DNA from: Clostridium ganghwense
GTDB lineage: Bacteria > Bacillota > Clostridia > Clostridiales > Clostridiaceae
Assembly: GCF_026735165.1 (NCBI RefSeq)
Contig: NZ_JAPQES010000002.1
Span: 189,745 to 253,744 of the forward strand
Reading direction: 5' to 3'
Length of the DNA stretch: 64,000 nucleotides
Below the pieces are notes generated by a model. It made no database searches and was not told where the DNA came from. It saw only the letters and a program-made list of their open reading frames with translations. How positions within the stretch are numbered: the first letter of the stretch is position 1; each line of letters starts with the position of its first letter. A program made the position numbers and the translations under genes. Below, piece by piece: positions 55,212 through 63,893 of the stretch.

Positions 55212-55976
55212 TTATTTATTTAATTGAAGTACTACAGGACAATGATCTGACCCCATTACATCATTAAGAATTTCAGCATCTTTTATATCATCCTTCATAC
55301 TATCTGACACAAAATGATAATCAATTCTCCACCCTGCATTATTTTTTCTAGCATTAAATCTATAACTCCACCAAGAGTACTTTATTTCCTCAGGATAGAA
55401 ATATCTAAATGTATCTATATATCCATTTGCTATAAATTTATCCATCCATTCTCTTTCCATAGGTAAAAAACCTGACCTTTTTTCATTAGATTTTGGATTT
55501 TTTAAATCTATTTCCGTATGAGCTGTATTATAGTCTCCACATATAATCAACTTTTTATTTTCATCCTTTAATTTATTGCAATATTCTAAGAGTGCATCAT
55601 AAAATTCCATTTTATAATTAAGTCTTTCATCATCCTTCTGTCCATTTGGAAAATATATATTAAACAATATAAATCTAGGGTATTCACATATAAGTATTCT
55701 TCCCTCACTATCAAAACGTTCTATCCCTATTCCATAGGATACTGATATAGGTTCTTCCTTTGTATAAACAGCAACACCACTATATCCTTTTCTCTCTGCA
55801 CATGAAAAATAGCTTTTATAACCTTCTATGTTTCTTAATTTATCCTCTATTTGATTTTCTTGTATTTTAGTCTCTTGAATACATAAAACATCTGGTTGCT
55901 CCTTATCTATCCACTCTAAAAATCCTTTTTTCGCTATAGCTCTTAGACCATTGATATTCCATGAATGAATTTTCAA
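55212..55976 (-). CDS. xth: Exodeoxyribonuclease III
   Basis: This 254-residue protein has the AP-endonuclease/exonuclease III signatures: SWNINGLRAI, IQETKI (metal Glu), GDYNTAHTEIDL and GSDHCPV (catalytic Asp-His pair) at the C-terminus. It repairs abasic sites. Length and start (ATG) fit. Together with mutS2 it is one of two DNA-maintenance genes here; transcription direction differs from sodC. Confidence 0.95.
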   Translation of the reverse strand: MKIHSWNINGLRAIAKKGFLEWIDKEQPDVLCIQETKIQENQIEDKLRNIEGYKSYFSCAERKGYSGVAVYTKEEPISVSYGIGIERFDSEGRILICEYPRFILFNIYFPNGQKDDERLNYKMEFYDALLEYCNKLKDENKKLIICGDYNTAHTEIDLKNPKSNEKRSGFLPMEREWMDKFIANGYIDTFRYFYPEEIKYSWWSYRFNARKNNAGWRIDYHFVSDSMKDDIKDAEILNDVMGSDHCPVVLQLNK

Positions 55977-56002
55977 AATAACTCTCCTCTCTATACTTTA
56001 GT

Positions 56003-56998
56003 TTATCTTATTCCAAATTCTTCATATAATATATTTAATATTGTATCTACCCTATCTTTCCATGAATTTTTCTTAGCAATTTCAATTCTCATATTAAATA
56101 ATTTATTATCATTTTCATCAACAGCATTATAAATCTTTTTTCTAAACTCTAGCTTTGATTTTGCTATATAACATATATTATTAAACTCTTTAATTCCATA
56201 CATATTAGTACAAACAGCTGGTTTACCTAGTGCAAAATATTCATATAACTTTATAGGATTGCAGCAATTAGTCATACTATTAAGTTTAAATGGTATTAAG
56301 CAGCAATCAAAATTATTAATATAAAATGGTACTTCTCTATACTGTTTTAATCCTAAAAAATATATATTATCTCGCAAAATCAAATCTCTAATTTGATTTA
56401 TTAAAGCCCCTATAAAAACAAAATTATAATTAGAATCCTTACTAATATAATTTATAATATTCCAATCTAACCAACTTGCAATAGCTCCAGAATAACCTAT
56501 AATTTTTTTACCTGTAGGTAAATCCTTAGGCCATTTACTTTTATTTAGGGTAAAATGCTCACTATCAACCCCATTTTTAATCAAATACGTTTTCACATAA
56601 AGATTTTTATATTTATTATAAAGATTTTCAGATGATGTAAATATAATATCTGCTTTAGATATCATCTTCTTTATGCTCTGTCTCCACCCAATAAACTCAT
56701 GTGAAGCCTCATCTATTATATCATATATCACATAATCATGAGGTATTATATCTACAAGTTCTACTTGTTTAGGTGAGCTACACCATAGTACTATATTTCC
56801 TCTAGTTTTTATATTCTTTATATCAAAATTTCTCCCTGACACATAAAAGTTATTATTTTTCTTCAATAAATAATTTCCTGTAAGATTTTCTATATAATAT
56901 ACTAAATTATTTCTTCTATTTAATTCTTTCATTATCTGTTGAGGTCTTTGAATCATCCAATTATAAGGTATAGTAGGCATTTGTATAAAAGTTATCAT
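56003..56998 (-). CDS. Glycosyltransferase (TuaH-like/GT4), spore-surface region
   Basis: The 331-residue protein has MPTIPYNWMIQRPQQIM near the start, typical of TuaH-like and GT4 enzymes that begin with RPQ, then VIYDIIDEA and a donor-side KLYEYFALGKPAV motif. No membrane segment. The ATG follows GGGAG. It is divergent from the dehydrogenase gene at 57185; a CATAGTATA on the minus strand upstream fits only the -10 of sigma-K. Donor unknown. Confidence 0.82.
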   Translation of the reverse strand: MITFIQMPTIPYNWMIQRPQQIMKELNRRNNLVYYIENLTGNYLLKKNNNFYVSGRNFDIKNIKTRGNIVLWCSSPKQVELVDIIPHDYVIYDIIDEASHEFIGWRQSIKKMISKADIIFTSSENLYNKYKNLYVKTYLIKNGVDSEHFTLNKSKWPKDLPTGKKIIGYSGAIASWLDWNIINYISKDSNYNFVFIGALINQIRDLILRDNIYFLGLKQYREVPFYINNFDCCLIPFKLNSMTNCCNPIKLYEYFALGKPAVCTNMYGIKEFNNICYIAKSKLEFRKKIYNAVDENDNKLFNMRIEIAKKNSWKDRVDTILNILYEEFGIR

Positions 56999-57031
56999 AC
57001 ACTTACACTCCCAATAGCTTTCACATAATTA

Positions 57032-57040
57032 TATACTATG
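57032..57040 (-). promoter_or_regulatory. Sigma-K like -10 element of the GT gene at 56003
   Basis: On the minus strand CATAGTATA (57040-57032) fits CATANNNTA, but no AC pair lies 16-17 bases upstream, so the promoter is uncertain. Confidence 0.3.
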
Positions 57041-57105
57041 TTTTTATTCTAAAAAAATTTCTAATCTTACAATTACCTTATATGCAAAATATTGATAAAA
57101 TATAA

Positions 57106-57133
57106 ACATTTCACATTATAATTACATAATATA
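57106..57133 (+). promoter_or_regulatory. Sigma-K type promoter of the UDP-sugar dehydrogenase gene
   Basis: AC at 57106-57107 (context AACA), 17 bases, then CATAATATA at 57125-57133, the same arrangement as before sodC. The gene starts about 50 bases further. Confidence 0.65.
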
Positions 57134-57184
57134 TAAGGAAAGTGAAATATAGACTTTTCACAGTGTATTGAGGAGGTAAATTTA

Positions 57185-58456
57185 ATGGAAGTATACGTCT
57201 TTGGTCTTGGACATATAGGCTTACCTATGGCAACCTGGATAGCTTTATCCAAGTACCATGTTAATGGAATTGATATAAATCCAACTACAATTGATAATAT
57301 TGTAAATGGGAATGTAAATATAGAAGAATATTATAAAGAAATGCATATTTCTAAACTTGCAAAAAAATTAATTTCTGAAAATAAATTTAAAGTAAGTACT
57401 GATTTAAAAAGAATAGATAAAAAACCAGCTGTCTTTGTAATAGCTGTTGGAATAGCAGATAAAGAAAATGGAGAGCAAGATATTTCACCTCTATTATCCG
57501 TTTTAGATACATTAATGCCTCAGCTTGTAGATGGAGACCTTATATTATTTAGAACTACCCTTATTCCAGGTACTTGTGAAAATATAATTTATCCTAAATT
57601 AAATTCTTTAGATGTATCAGTAAACTTAGCATATTGTCCTGAAACTTTAATGGAAACTCATGCTTTTAAAGAATTGGAAAACAACTCTATGATTCTTGCA
57701 GCAAATAATGATGAAGGTTTTTTAAAAGCTAAAAGCTTTTTACGTTCATTATCAAAAGCTCCTATTTATAAAGCATCTAATATTAGAACAGCTGAAATGA
57801 CAAAAGTAGTCCAAAATATATATAGAGATGTCAATATAGCGCTATCTAATGAAATTAGTGAAGCAACTTCTCAATTAAATATTGACATTTATGAATTACA
57901 AGCTTTAGCAAACACTCATCCAAGAGTAGAATTTTTAACTCCTGGTCCAGGTGTAGGAGGATATTGTCTTCCAAATGCCTATCATTATCTTAGAAAAGCT
58001 ATTATCCAAAAAGAGGATTGTCCTTTATCATTAATTAGCCTTGCTAGAAAACTTAATGTTGAAAGGCCCAAAAAAATAGTTGACCTTATTAAAAAAGCTC
58101 TTAATGACGCTAATAAAGATATAACTAACTCAACCATAGGGATTCTTGGCTTAGCAATGAAGGATTTTTGTGCAGATTGTAGATTTAGTCCTGCTGTGGA
58201 TATAGCATATATTTTAAAAGACATAGGTTCCAAAGTTAAAGCTTATGACCCTAAAGTTCCATTAAAATATGATTTTCAAGTTTCTTCATTAGAAGAATGT
58301 ATTAAAAATATAGATTGTCTAGTCATCACAGTAAATCAGGAAGGTATAAATTTTAATTATGATAAACTCAACAATAGCATGTCCAAGCCAATAATAGTAG
58401 TAGATACTAAGAATATTTTTCCAAATTACGCCAACGTAAAACTATATACAATTTAA
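57185..58456 (+). CDS. UDP-glucose/GDP-mannose dehydrogenase family protein (variant)
   Basis: This 423-residue protein has the three-domain nucleotide-sugar dehydrogenase form: GLGHIGLPMA at residues 7-16, CPETLMETHAFKEL near 156, AEMTKVVQNIYRDV with the catalytic Lys, and GPGVGGYCLPNAYHY with the catalytic Cys. The last motif differs from the usual GGHCIP-DP pattern: His is Tyr and Asp-Pro is Asn-Ala. The family oxidises C6 of a nucleotide sugar to a uronic acid. A GAGGAGG ribosome site and a sigma-K promoter precede it. Probable role: a uronic acid donor for spore glycan. Confidence 0.85.
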   Translation: MEVYVFGLGHIGLPMATWIALSKYHVNGIDINPTTIDNIVNGNVNIEEYYKEMHISKLAKKLISENKFKVSTDLKRIDKKPAVFVIAVGIADKENGEQDISPLLSVLDTLMPQLVDGDLILFRTTLIPGTCENIIYPKLNSLDVSVNLAYCPETLMETHAFKELENNSMILAANNDEGFLKAKSFLRSLSKAPIYKASNIRTAEMTKVVQNIYRDVNIALSNEISEATSQLNIDIYELQALANTHPRVEFLTPGPGVGGYCLPNAYHYLRKAIIQKEDCPLSLISLARKLNVERPKKIVDLIKKALNDANKDITNSTIGILGLAMKDFCADCRFSPAVDIAYILKDIGSKVKAYDPKVPLKYDFQVSSLEECIKNIDCLVITVNQEGINFNYDKLNNSMSKPIIVVDTKNIFPNYANVKLYTI

Positions 58457-58465
58457 AACATTTAT

Positions 58466-58514
58466 AACTAAAAGTTAGGGATTTATAATAATTATGACCC
58501 CCTAACTTTTAGTT
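58466..58514. terminator. Bidirectional terminator between dehydrogenase and GT genes
   Basis: A 15-bp perfect stem (58466-58480 with 58500-58514) separates two convergent genes. Confidence 0.85.
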
Positions 58515-59503
58515 TATTTCAACATATCTCTATAGCTTTTATATAATTCTTTTATACATACATCCCAACTGTAATTTTTTATTACATGTTTTTTCAATGT
58601 ATCATTTTTATCTCTTTTAAATCCCTTATCTACTATATCTAAAATTTCATTTTCCTTATAAGGATTATAATATAACGCTAAATCTTGAAAATATTCTCTC
58701 GCACTACCTATTTCTGTAGATACCACATTACATCCTAAAGCTGCTGCTTCTAAAGATGTTAATCCTGGAGTTTCTAAAAAACTTGGAAGTACATGTACCC
58801 TAGCACAACTATATGCACTGTATAAATTATTACTATTCATAAATCCTAAATATCTAACATTTTTATATTTTATACAATATTTATAATATTTCCTGTTATT
58901 TATATTTCCTATAAGTACTAATTTATATCCTAGTTCTTTACACGCTTTAGCTAAGGCAAGCTGATTTTTTCTTGGACATATACGTGCTGCACATAACACA
59001 TAATCATTTAGCTTATATTTCTTTTTAAAATTATAAATATTATATTTGTTATTTAGTATATCCACCCCATTGTAAATTACTGTACAAGGCAATCTTTTTC
59101 CATATTCCTTATTCAGTAATTCTTTTTCTATCTTACTATTAGGATAAATTCTTTTACAGCCATATAATATCTCTTTCCTATATAATTCATATTTTTTCCA
59201 TACATTTATATTTTCTTTATCATTAACATGTACATAGTATTTTAGCAAATCCCAATATATAGGAGAAATAACTATATATTTTTTATACTTACATGCTATT
59301 TTATAGTATCTATATGTTTCAGTAATTCTTGTTAAGTTAAAAAGATGTATTATATCGTAATTTGAATAATCTACAATTCTCCCATCATTTATATATACTT
59401 TAACCCCTAGCTTTCTTAAGTATTCTGCCGTTTTTAGTACTTGCATAGAATCTCCTGCAAAATTTTTAACATAATCATCTCTTATACACAATAATATCCT
59501 CAT
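58514..59503 (-). CDS. Glycosyltransferase family 4
   Basis: The 329-residue protein begins RILLCIRDDYVKNFAGDSMQ, then has YPNSKIEKELLNKEY-type and CARICPRKNQLALAKAC segments, with ETPGLTSLEAAALGCNVVSTE as the donor-binding EX7E motif. No membrane helices. AGGAGAG precedes the ATG. It lies between two sigma-K-type plus-strand genes and probably works on the same spore glycan. Confidence 0.85.
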   Translation of the reverse strand: MRILLCIRDDYVKNFAGDSMQVLKTAEYLRKLGVKVYINDGRIVDYSNYDIIHLFNLTRITETYRYYKIACKYKKYIVISPIYWDLLKYYVHVNDKENINVWKKYELYRKEILYGCKRIYPNSKIEKELLNKEYGKRLPCTVIYNGVDILNNKYNIYNFKKKYKLNDYVLCAARICPRKNQLALAKACKELGYKLVLIGNINNRKYYKYCIKYKNVRYLGFMNSNNLYSAYSCARVHVLPSFLETPGLTSLEAAALGCNVVSTEIGSAREYFQDLALYYNPYKENEILDIVDKGFKRDKNDTLKKHVIKNYSWDVCIKELYKSYRDMLK

Positions 59504-59596
59504 ATATACTCTCCTAATATTTCTATATAGTTTTAAACTTTATTCGTACTATGTATACAATAATTCCAATCATTAATAATGTATTTAAGTAAAATC

Positions 59597-59623
59597 ACAC
59601 ATTAATATTATCTACATATAATA
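59597..59623 (+). promoter_or_regulatory. Sigma-K type promoter of the Cys-rich protein gene
   Basis: AC at 59597-59598, 16 bases, then CATATAATA at 59615-59623, about 80 bases before the TTG start. A second AC at 59599-59600 is also close. Confidence 0.6.
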
Positions 59624-59704
59624 TTAATGAAAGCTTCCATATAATTGCAAATAAAAATGATTTAATACTAACTTATACTTTCTTTATAGAAAGGAGGAAA
59701 ATTT

Positions 59705-60565
59705 TTGATTGATTTAGAAACTAATAAAAATAATTTTGGTAGGAAACATCAAAACTGTAAAAACACATGTATTGTAACCCCTAAACCTTATGGTAATTGT
59801 AAACAACAAGATTGTTTACAATTACCTGAATTAGGGCTTGTTGTTTCCGCTGAACCATGTGCATGTATAATATTAGGTATCCCTCCTATTGAAAAGCTTG
59901 GAGCAATAAATCTACCTGGTTTACCTATTAAAGTACCTCTTCAAGCCCTTTCAGTAAAAGTAGTAGACAATAGTTTTCACATAAATTCAATACAAGTACT
60001 TTCTATCAAACCTTGTTCATCTGCTGGAGCTGGATACTTTGAAATTAAAATAAACTATATCTTCAAGTTTAAGTTACAATTTTTCGATATTGATATGAAT
60101 GTACTTCAAGTAAAATGTAGTACCCCTTCAAGTACTTCTGAAATAATAAAAGATTTTATTTATGGAAGTGTAAACTATGTAAAAAAAGTAATACTTTTTG
60201 GTGGTAAAGGTGGCGATACTGTAATTGCATCTAATTTAATCAATTCATCTACTAATATGCTAGGTAACCAGCCTTACGCTATTGCAAAAGCCAAAGCAAT
60301 ACCCCTAGATGTTGAACTACAAGAATCAAAAGATTCTCGTTGTGATCCTTATTGTGATCCTTATTGCGATCCAACTAATAACGTTATAATATCTATAGGA
60401 TTATTTACTATAATTAGTCTAATAAGAATTATCAATCTAAGTGTATCTACTACCTCCACCTGCGATGATTGTAACATACCTTTATGCGAAAGCATAGTAC
60501 CTGGAGACCCTTGTTCTTACTTTAATAATATGCCATTTCCTTTAGAAAAATTCGATGCTAAATAA
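59705..60565 (+). CDS. Cysteine-rich protein with DPYC repeats, possible spore-coat/exosporium protein
   Basis: No family is recognised. The 286-residue protein starts at TTG 59705, seven bases after AAAGGAGG. It has about 15 cysteines, including the pairs NCK-TC, EPCAC and STCDDC and the tandem CDPYCDPYCDP near residue 218, and a hydrophobic stretch near residues 228-248. The central segment (GLPIKVPLQALSVKVVDNSF) is beta-rich. Sigma-K promoter, terminator of its own and coat-type neighbours suggest a cross-linked spore-surface structural protein. It could be of the cysteine-rich exosporium type known in C. sporogenes, but I cannot claim homology. Confidence 0.75.
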   Translation: MIDLETNKNNFGRKHQNCKNTCIVTPKPYGNCKQQDCLQLPELGLVVSAEPCACIILGIPPIEKLGAINLPGLPIKVPLQALSVKVVDNSFHINSIQVLSIKPCSSAGAGYFEIKINYIFKFKLQFFDIDMNVLQVKCSTPSSTSEIIKDFIYGSVNYVKKVILFGGKGGDTVIASNLINSSTNMLGNQPYAIAKAKAIPLDVELQESKDSRCDPYCDPYCDPTNNVIISIGLFTIISLIRIINLSVSTTSTCDDCNIPLCESIVPGDPCSYFNNMPFPLEKFDAK

Positions 60566-60570
60566 TAAAT

Positions 60571-60608
60571 TAAAGCACCCTAATAATATTTGACTATTAG
60601 GTGCTTTA
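60571..60608 (+). terminator. Terminator after the Cys-rich protein gene
   Basis: A 14-base stem with one bulge (60571-60585 with 60595-60608) starts six bases past the stop and is followed by AAATTTTATAATTCTT. Confidence 0.75.
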
Positions 60609-60663
60609 AATTTTATAATTCTTCAGGTTTATTTTTTAACATTAATTTGAAAGGATGAAAAAA

Positions 60664-62133
60664 ATGTATGAATGTTATCGACAAAACAACCGTAATTATG
60701 AAAAATATAGTGACAAATTCCCCAAAATATCTTCTAAAAAAAAGGTATTACCTAATGTAAAAGCTGCATGTATATTAAATGATTTTAGTTTTTTATGTTT
60801 TAAATACGAATGTAATCTAATACCTCTAAATCCATATAATTGGGAAAATGCTTTAACAAGTACTAAACCTGATTTCTTATTAGTTGAATCAGTTTTGCAT
60901 GGCAGCAATGAAAAGTGGTTTCAATCATTTGAAAAAAAAGCTTCTCCTTTAAAAAATCTAATTAAATGGTGTAAAGAACATAATATACCTACAATTTTTT
61001 GGAACACAGAAGATCCTATTCACTTTAATAAATATATTGAAGCTGCAAAACTTTTTGAATATATTTTTACAATTGATTCTGCTTATATAAAAAAATATAA
61101 GGAATATATTGTACATGACAATATATATCCTTTACCTTTAGGCGTACAACCTAGGATTTATAACCCTATAAATAATCCAAACAGCATTGTAAAAAAGAAT
61201 CCTTATATAATGCCTCTTACGCTATTTGAAGCACTTGCTTGTGGAAATATCACTAGTTCCGCTAACATACCTTTGAAAGTCTTTAGAAAAAATTCTAATA
61301 AAGATTTGTCCTTTTTAATTAACAATAAATTATTAAAGAATAAATTATCTCTACTTTGTCAAAGGGAAGTGCTTTCTAATAACACCTACACTCATATCCT
61401 TAAAACCATATTAAATAAAATAGGATTAAAATATGAAAAAAATAAAGCTGGTGTAACTATTGTTACAAGTACTAACAAAGCAAACACTATGGATTATGTA
61501 TTTACCAATTATGAAAGGCAAAACTATGAAAATAAAGAATTAATTGTTATTTTAAACGATAACAAAATGGATTTACAAGAATGGAGAGATAAATCCAGTG
61601 CATATAAAAATGTAAGAATATATCAAATAGATGAAAGTGAACCTCTAGGACACTGTTTAAATTTTGCTATTGAGCGTAGCAACTTTAACTATATATCTAA
61701 ATTTGATGATGATAACTATTATGGAGCAAACTTTATAACAGATTTAATGAACACTTTTAAATATGTAGATACAGAATTAGTTGGTAAATTATGCTATTAC
61801 GTTTATCTTGAAAAAAGCAATACTTTAGCAGTAATATGCCCAAATATGGAAAATAGATATGTACATTTTCTATCTGGTTCAGGATTGATTATTAAAAAAG
61901 AAGTATTTGATACAGTAAAATTTTCAAGCACTCCTCAAGGTTCAGATTCTATTTTTTTAAGAGAGTGTACCAAAAATGGATTTAGAATGTATTCTGCTGA
62001 TAGATTTAATTATGTATATATAAGACGAGCTTCAAAAAAAGAACATACTTGGAAAGTGTCAGACGATGTATATTTAAAAAGTTGTGAAATTATTACAGTT
62101 ACCGATAACTACGTACCAATTGTATCAGTATAA
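60664..62133 (+). CDS. CgeB/YkvP-like and family 2 glycosyltransferase fusion
   Basis: The N-terminal half resembles CgeB/YkvP/DUF3880 spore proteins: FLLVESVLHGSNEKWFQSF, IPTIFWNTEDPIHFNKY, FTIDSAYIKKYKEY, LPLGVQPRIYNP, then LFEALACGN. The last two motifs are only about 25 residues apart, whereas in complete family members about 100 residues lie between them; the middle appears deleted. The C-terminal half (from about residue 265) is a GT-A domain with VTIVTSTNKA, KFDDDNYYG and FLSGSGLIIKKEVFD. The ATG at 60664 follows AAAGG by nine bases; one at 60655 overlaps it. CgeB of B. subtilis acts on the outer spore layer. Confidence 0.82.
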   Translation: MYECYRQNNRNYEKYSDKFPKISSKKKVLPNVKAACILNDFSFLCFKYECNLIPLNPYNWENALTSTKPDFLLVESVLHGSNEKWFQSFEKKASPLKNLIKWCKEHNIPTIFWNTEDPIHFNKYIEAAKLFEYIFTIDSAYIKKYKEYIVHDNIYPLPLGVQPRIYNPINNPNSIVKKNPYIMPLTLFEALACGNITSSANIPLKVFRKNSNKDLSFLINNKLLKNKLSLLCQREVLSNNTYTHILKTILNKIGLKYEKNKAGVTIVTSTNKANTMDYVFTNYERQNYENKELIVILNDNKMDLQEWRDKSSAYKNVRIYQIDESEPLGHCLNFAIERSNFNYISKFDDDNYYGANFITDLMNTFKYVDTELVGKLCYYVYLEKSNTLAVICPNMENRYVHFLSGSGLIIKKEVFDTVKFSSTPQGSDSIFLRECTKNGFRMYSADRFNYVYIRRASKKEHTWKVSDDVYLKSCEIITVTDNYVPIVSV

Positions 62134-62141
62134 AAAATAAA

Positions 62142-62189
62142 AGCATATATTACTACAAATGTTCAAATACGTTTGTAGTAATATATGCT
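62142..62189. terminator. Bidirectional terminator, 18-bp perfect stem
   Basis: 62142-62159 pairs perfectly with 62172-62189 between convergent genes; both sides have T/A-rich tails. Confidence 0.85.
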
Positions 62190-62213
62190 CTTTTAGCGTA
62201 TTAATAGTTATAA

Positions 62214-62927
62214 TTATTTATATACAATATCACCCATAAACTCGCTTAATATTTTCTTTACTTCTGAAGAATCTGTTATTATATCTTTTTCTTTTATAGG
62301 TTTAAATTTTGCTAAAGCATCAGCTGTATTCTTAGAATGTACATGCCACAAAAAATTACGTTTTTTTATAACTTCATGAGGTAATTTAATTGCTCCTGGA
62401 TGTCCATTTATCAATTTATATCTATTACCAGCTAAATAATCTTCAACTTTATATATTAATGTAAAAAAAGGTGGACTTGGATGATGATATTTACCTAAAC
62501 GTTCTGCATTAGAATCATATAAGTATCCCTCTTGATTTACTAGTACTATAGTATTTTGTTTTGGGTTATATTCATGTAATTGCTGTGTATAAGTTTTATG
62601 ATACATATCATCTGTATCTAATCGTGCTAAATATAAATAATCATAACCTTGTATTTCTTTTTCAATATCAGATTTATAGTCAGTTTTTCTGATAAATCTA
62701 ATATTATATGGAAGTTTATCATACTTATCAAGGTATTCTTTTACTATATCTTCTGTTTTTTCGTGATACATATAGGTAGCTGTAAAATCTTGATTAATTT
62801 GTGCTTTTAAACTTTTCAATGTATATTTCATAAATATATCAATTCTATATTTAATCCATTCCTTATCGAATCTTCCTTTCCATGGATAAGTATTTAAACT
62901 ACTACTTATATAAATCTTTTTTTTCAT
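62214..62927 (-). CDS. Putative rhamnosyltransferase-like GT-A protein
   Basis: The 237-residue protein looks like the putative rhamnosyl transferase family: YISSSLNTYPWKGRFDKEWIKYRIDIF, a YLYLARLDTDDMYHKTY metal-binding motif near residue 100, and GHPGAIKLPHEV with a HVHSKNTA stretch. Such enzymes are GT-A type and need a divalent metal. GTGGAGG precedes the ATG. It lies 20 bases downstream of the epimerase gene, so both are in one operon with the CDP-sugar gene at the right edge. Confidence 0.78.
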   Translation of the reverse strand: MKKKIYISSSLNTYPWKGRFDKEWIKYRIDIFMKYTLKSLKAQINQDFTATYMYHEKTEDIVKEYLDKYDKLPYNIRFIRKTDYKSDIEKEIQGYDYLYLARLDTDDMYHKTYTQQLHEYNPKQNTIVLVNQEGYLYDSNAERLGKYHHPSPPFFTLIYKVEDYLAGNRYKLINGHPGAIKLPHEVIKKRNFLWHVHSKNTADALAKFKPIKEKDIITDSSEVKKILSEFMGDIVYK

Positions 62928-62947
62928 AATTAACCTCCACTACTTTT

Positions 62948-63862
62948 TTAATATTTTATTTGCTTTTTCCACCACTCAATTGTTTCATCTAATCCTTTGT
63001 CCATATCATAATATGGAACCCATCCTATTTCATTCTTAAGTCTATTAATATCTGCTAATATTACATGTGCTTCATCAGGTGATGTTTTAATATCTTCTAA
63101 ATGAATTAAATCTTGACTTCCTATTTTGGCACCAATTTCCATAAAAAAATCCATTAATTTTATTGGATTACCTGAACCAATATTAACTACTCCTTCTACA
63201 TTACTTTCAAACAAGCCCACAAGTGCAGAAGCCACATCATAAACATGTAAATAATCTCTTATTTGCCTACCATGAGAACAATGAGCTACTTCACCTTTTA
63301 AAAGTTTATTTATTACATAAGGTATAACTCTATTAGGATTCTCATGAGGGCCATACACATAAAAAATCCTAGCCCAAGCTAAACTCAAATCATTTTTCAT
63401 ACAATAACTTTCTGCAATACTGTGCAAGCTTGCTTTACACACTCCGTATAATAAATTGGATTTTACAGGTGTTAACTGCTCATTTAAATAACCATATTTA
63501 CAATCATATTCACTACAAGTTCCTCCAAATACAGCTCTTTTTCCATTATACTTTTTAAAACTTTCAAGAATTTCTATACCAACCTGAACCCATTTCAAAT
63601 GTATATTTGATTTTTTATATTTTTCAGGAGTAATATTCCAAGCAAGATGTAGTAAATAAGTAGGTTTAACTCTTCTAAACAACGCATCTATTTGCAGTAA
63701 ATCTAGTAAATCTATACAATGCCAATAAATATTTTTATTACTCGATTTAAACTGCCTAGAACTAACTGCATGTACTTCATATCCTTTGTTTACTAGTAAA
63801 TTTAGAGTATTCCTCCCAATAAAGCCACTAGCACCTGTAACTAAAATCCTCTTCATAGACAA
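62948..63862 (-). CDS. NAD-dependent nucleotide-sugar epimerase/reductase (SDR)
   Basis: This protein is 304 residues if read from TTG 63862, nine bases after GAGGAG; ATG 63856 and ATG 63907 are alternatives. It has TGASGFIG (NAD-binding), FGGTCSEYD, the active YGVCKASLH (Tyr and Lys) and a C-terminal VNIGSGNPIKLMDF. Extended SDR proteins directly after a CDP-glucose 4,6-dehydratase are usually reductases or epimerases of CDP-4-keto-6-deoxyglucose. The exact reaction is unknown. Confidence 0.83.
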   Translation of the reverse strand: MSMKRILVTGASGFIGRNTLNLLVNKGYEVHAVSSRQFKSSNKNIYWHCIDLLDLLQIDALFRRVKPTYLLHLAWNITPEKYKKSNIHLKWVQVGIEILESFKKYNGKRAVFGGTCSEYDCKYGYLNEQLTPVKSNLLYGVCKASLHSIAESYCMKNDLSLAWARIFYVYGPHENPNRVIPYVINKLLKGEVAHCSHGRQIRDYLHVYDVASALVGLFESNVEGVVNIGSGNPIKLMDFFMEIGAKIGSQDLIHLEDIKTSPDEAHVILADINRLKNEIGWVPYYDMDKGLDETIEWWKKQIKY

Positions 63863-63893
63863 TTTATCATACTCCTCAATATTACTTATTTTT

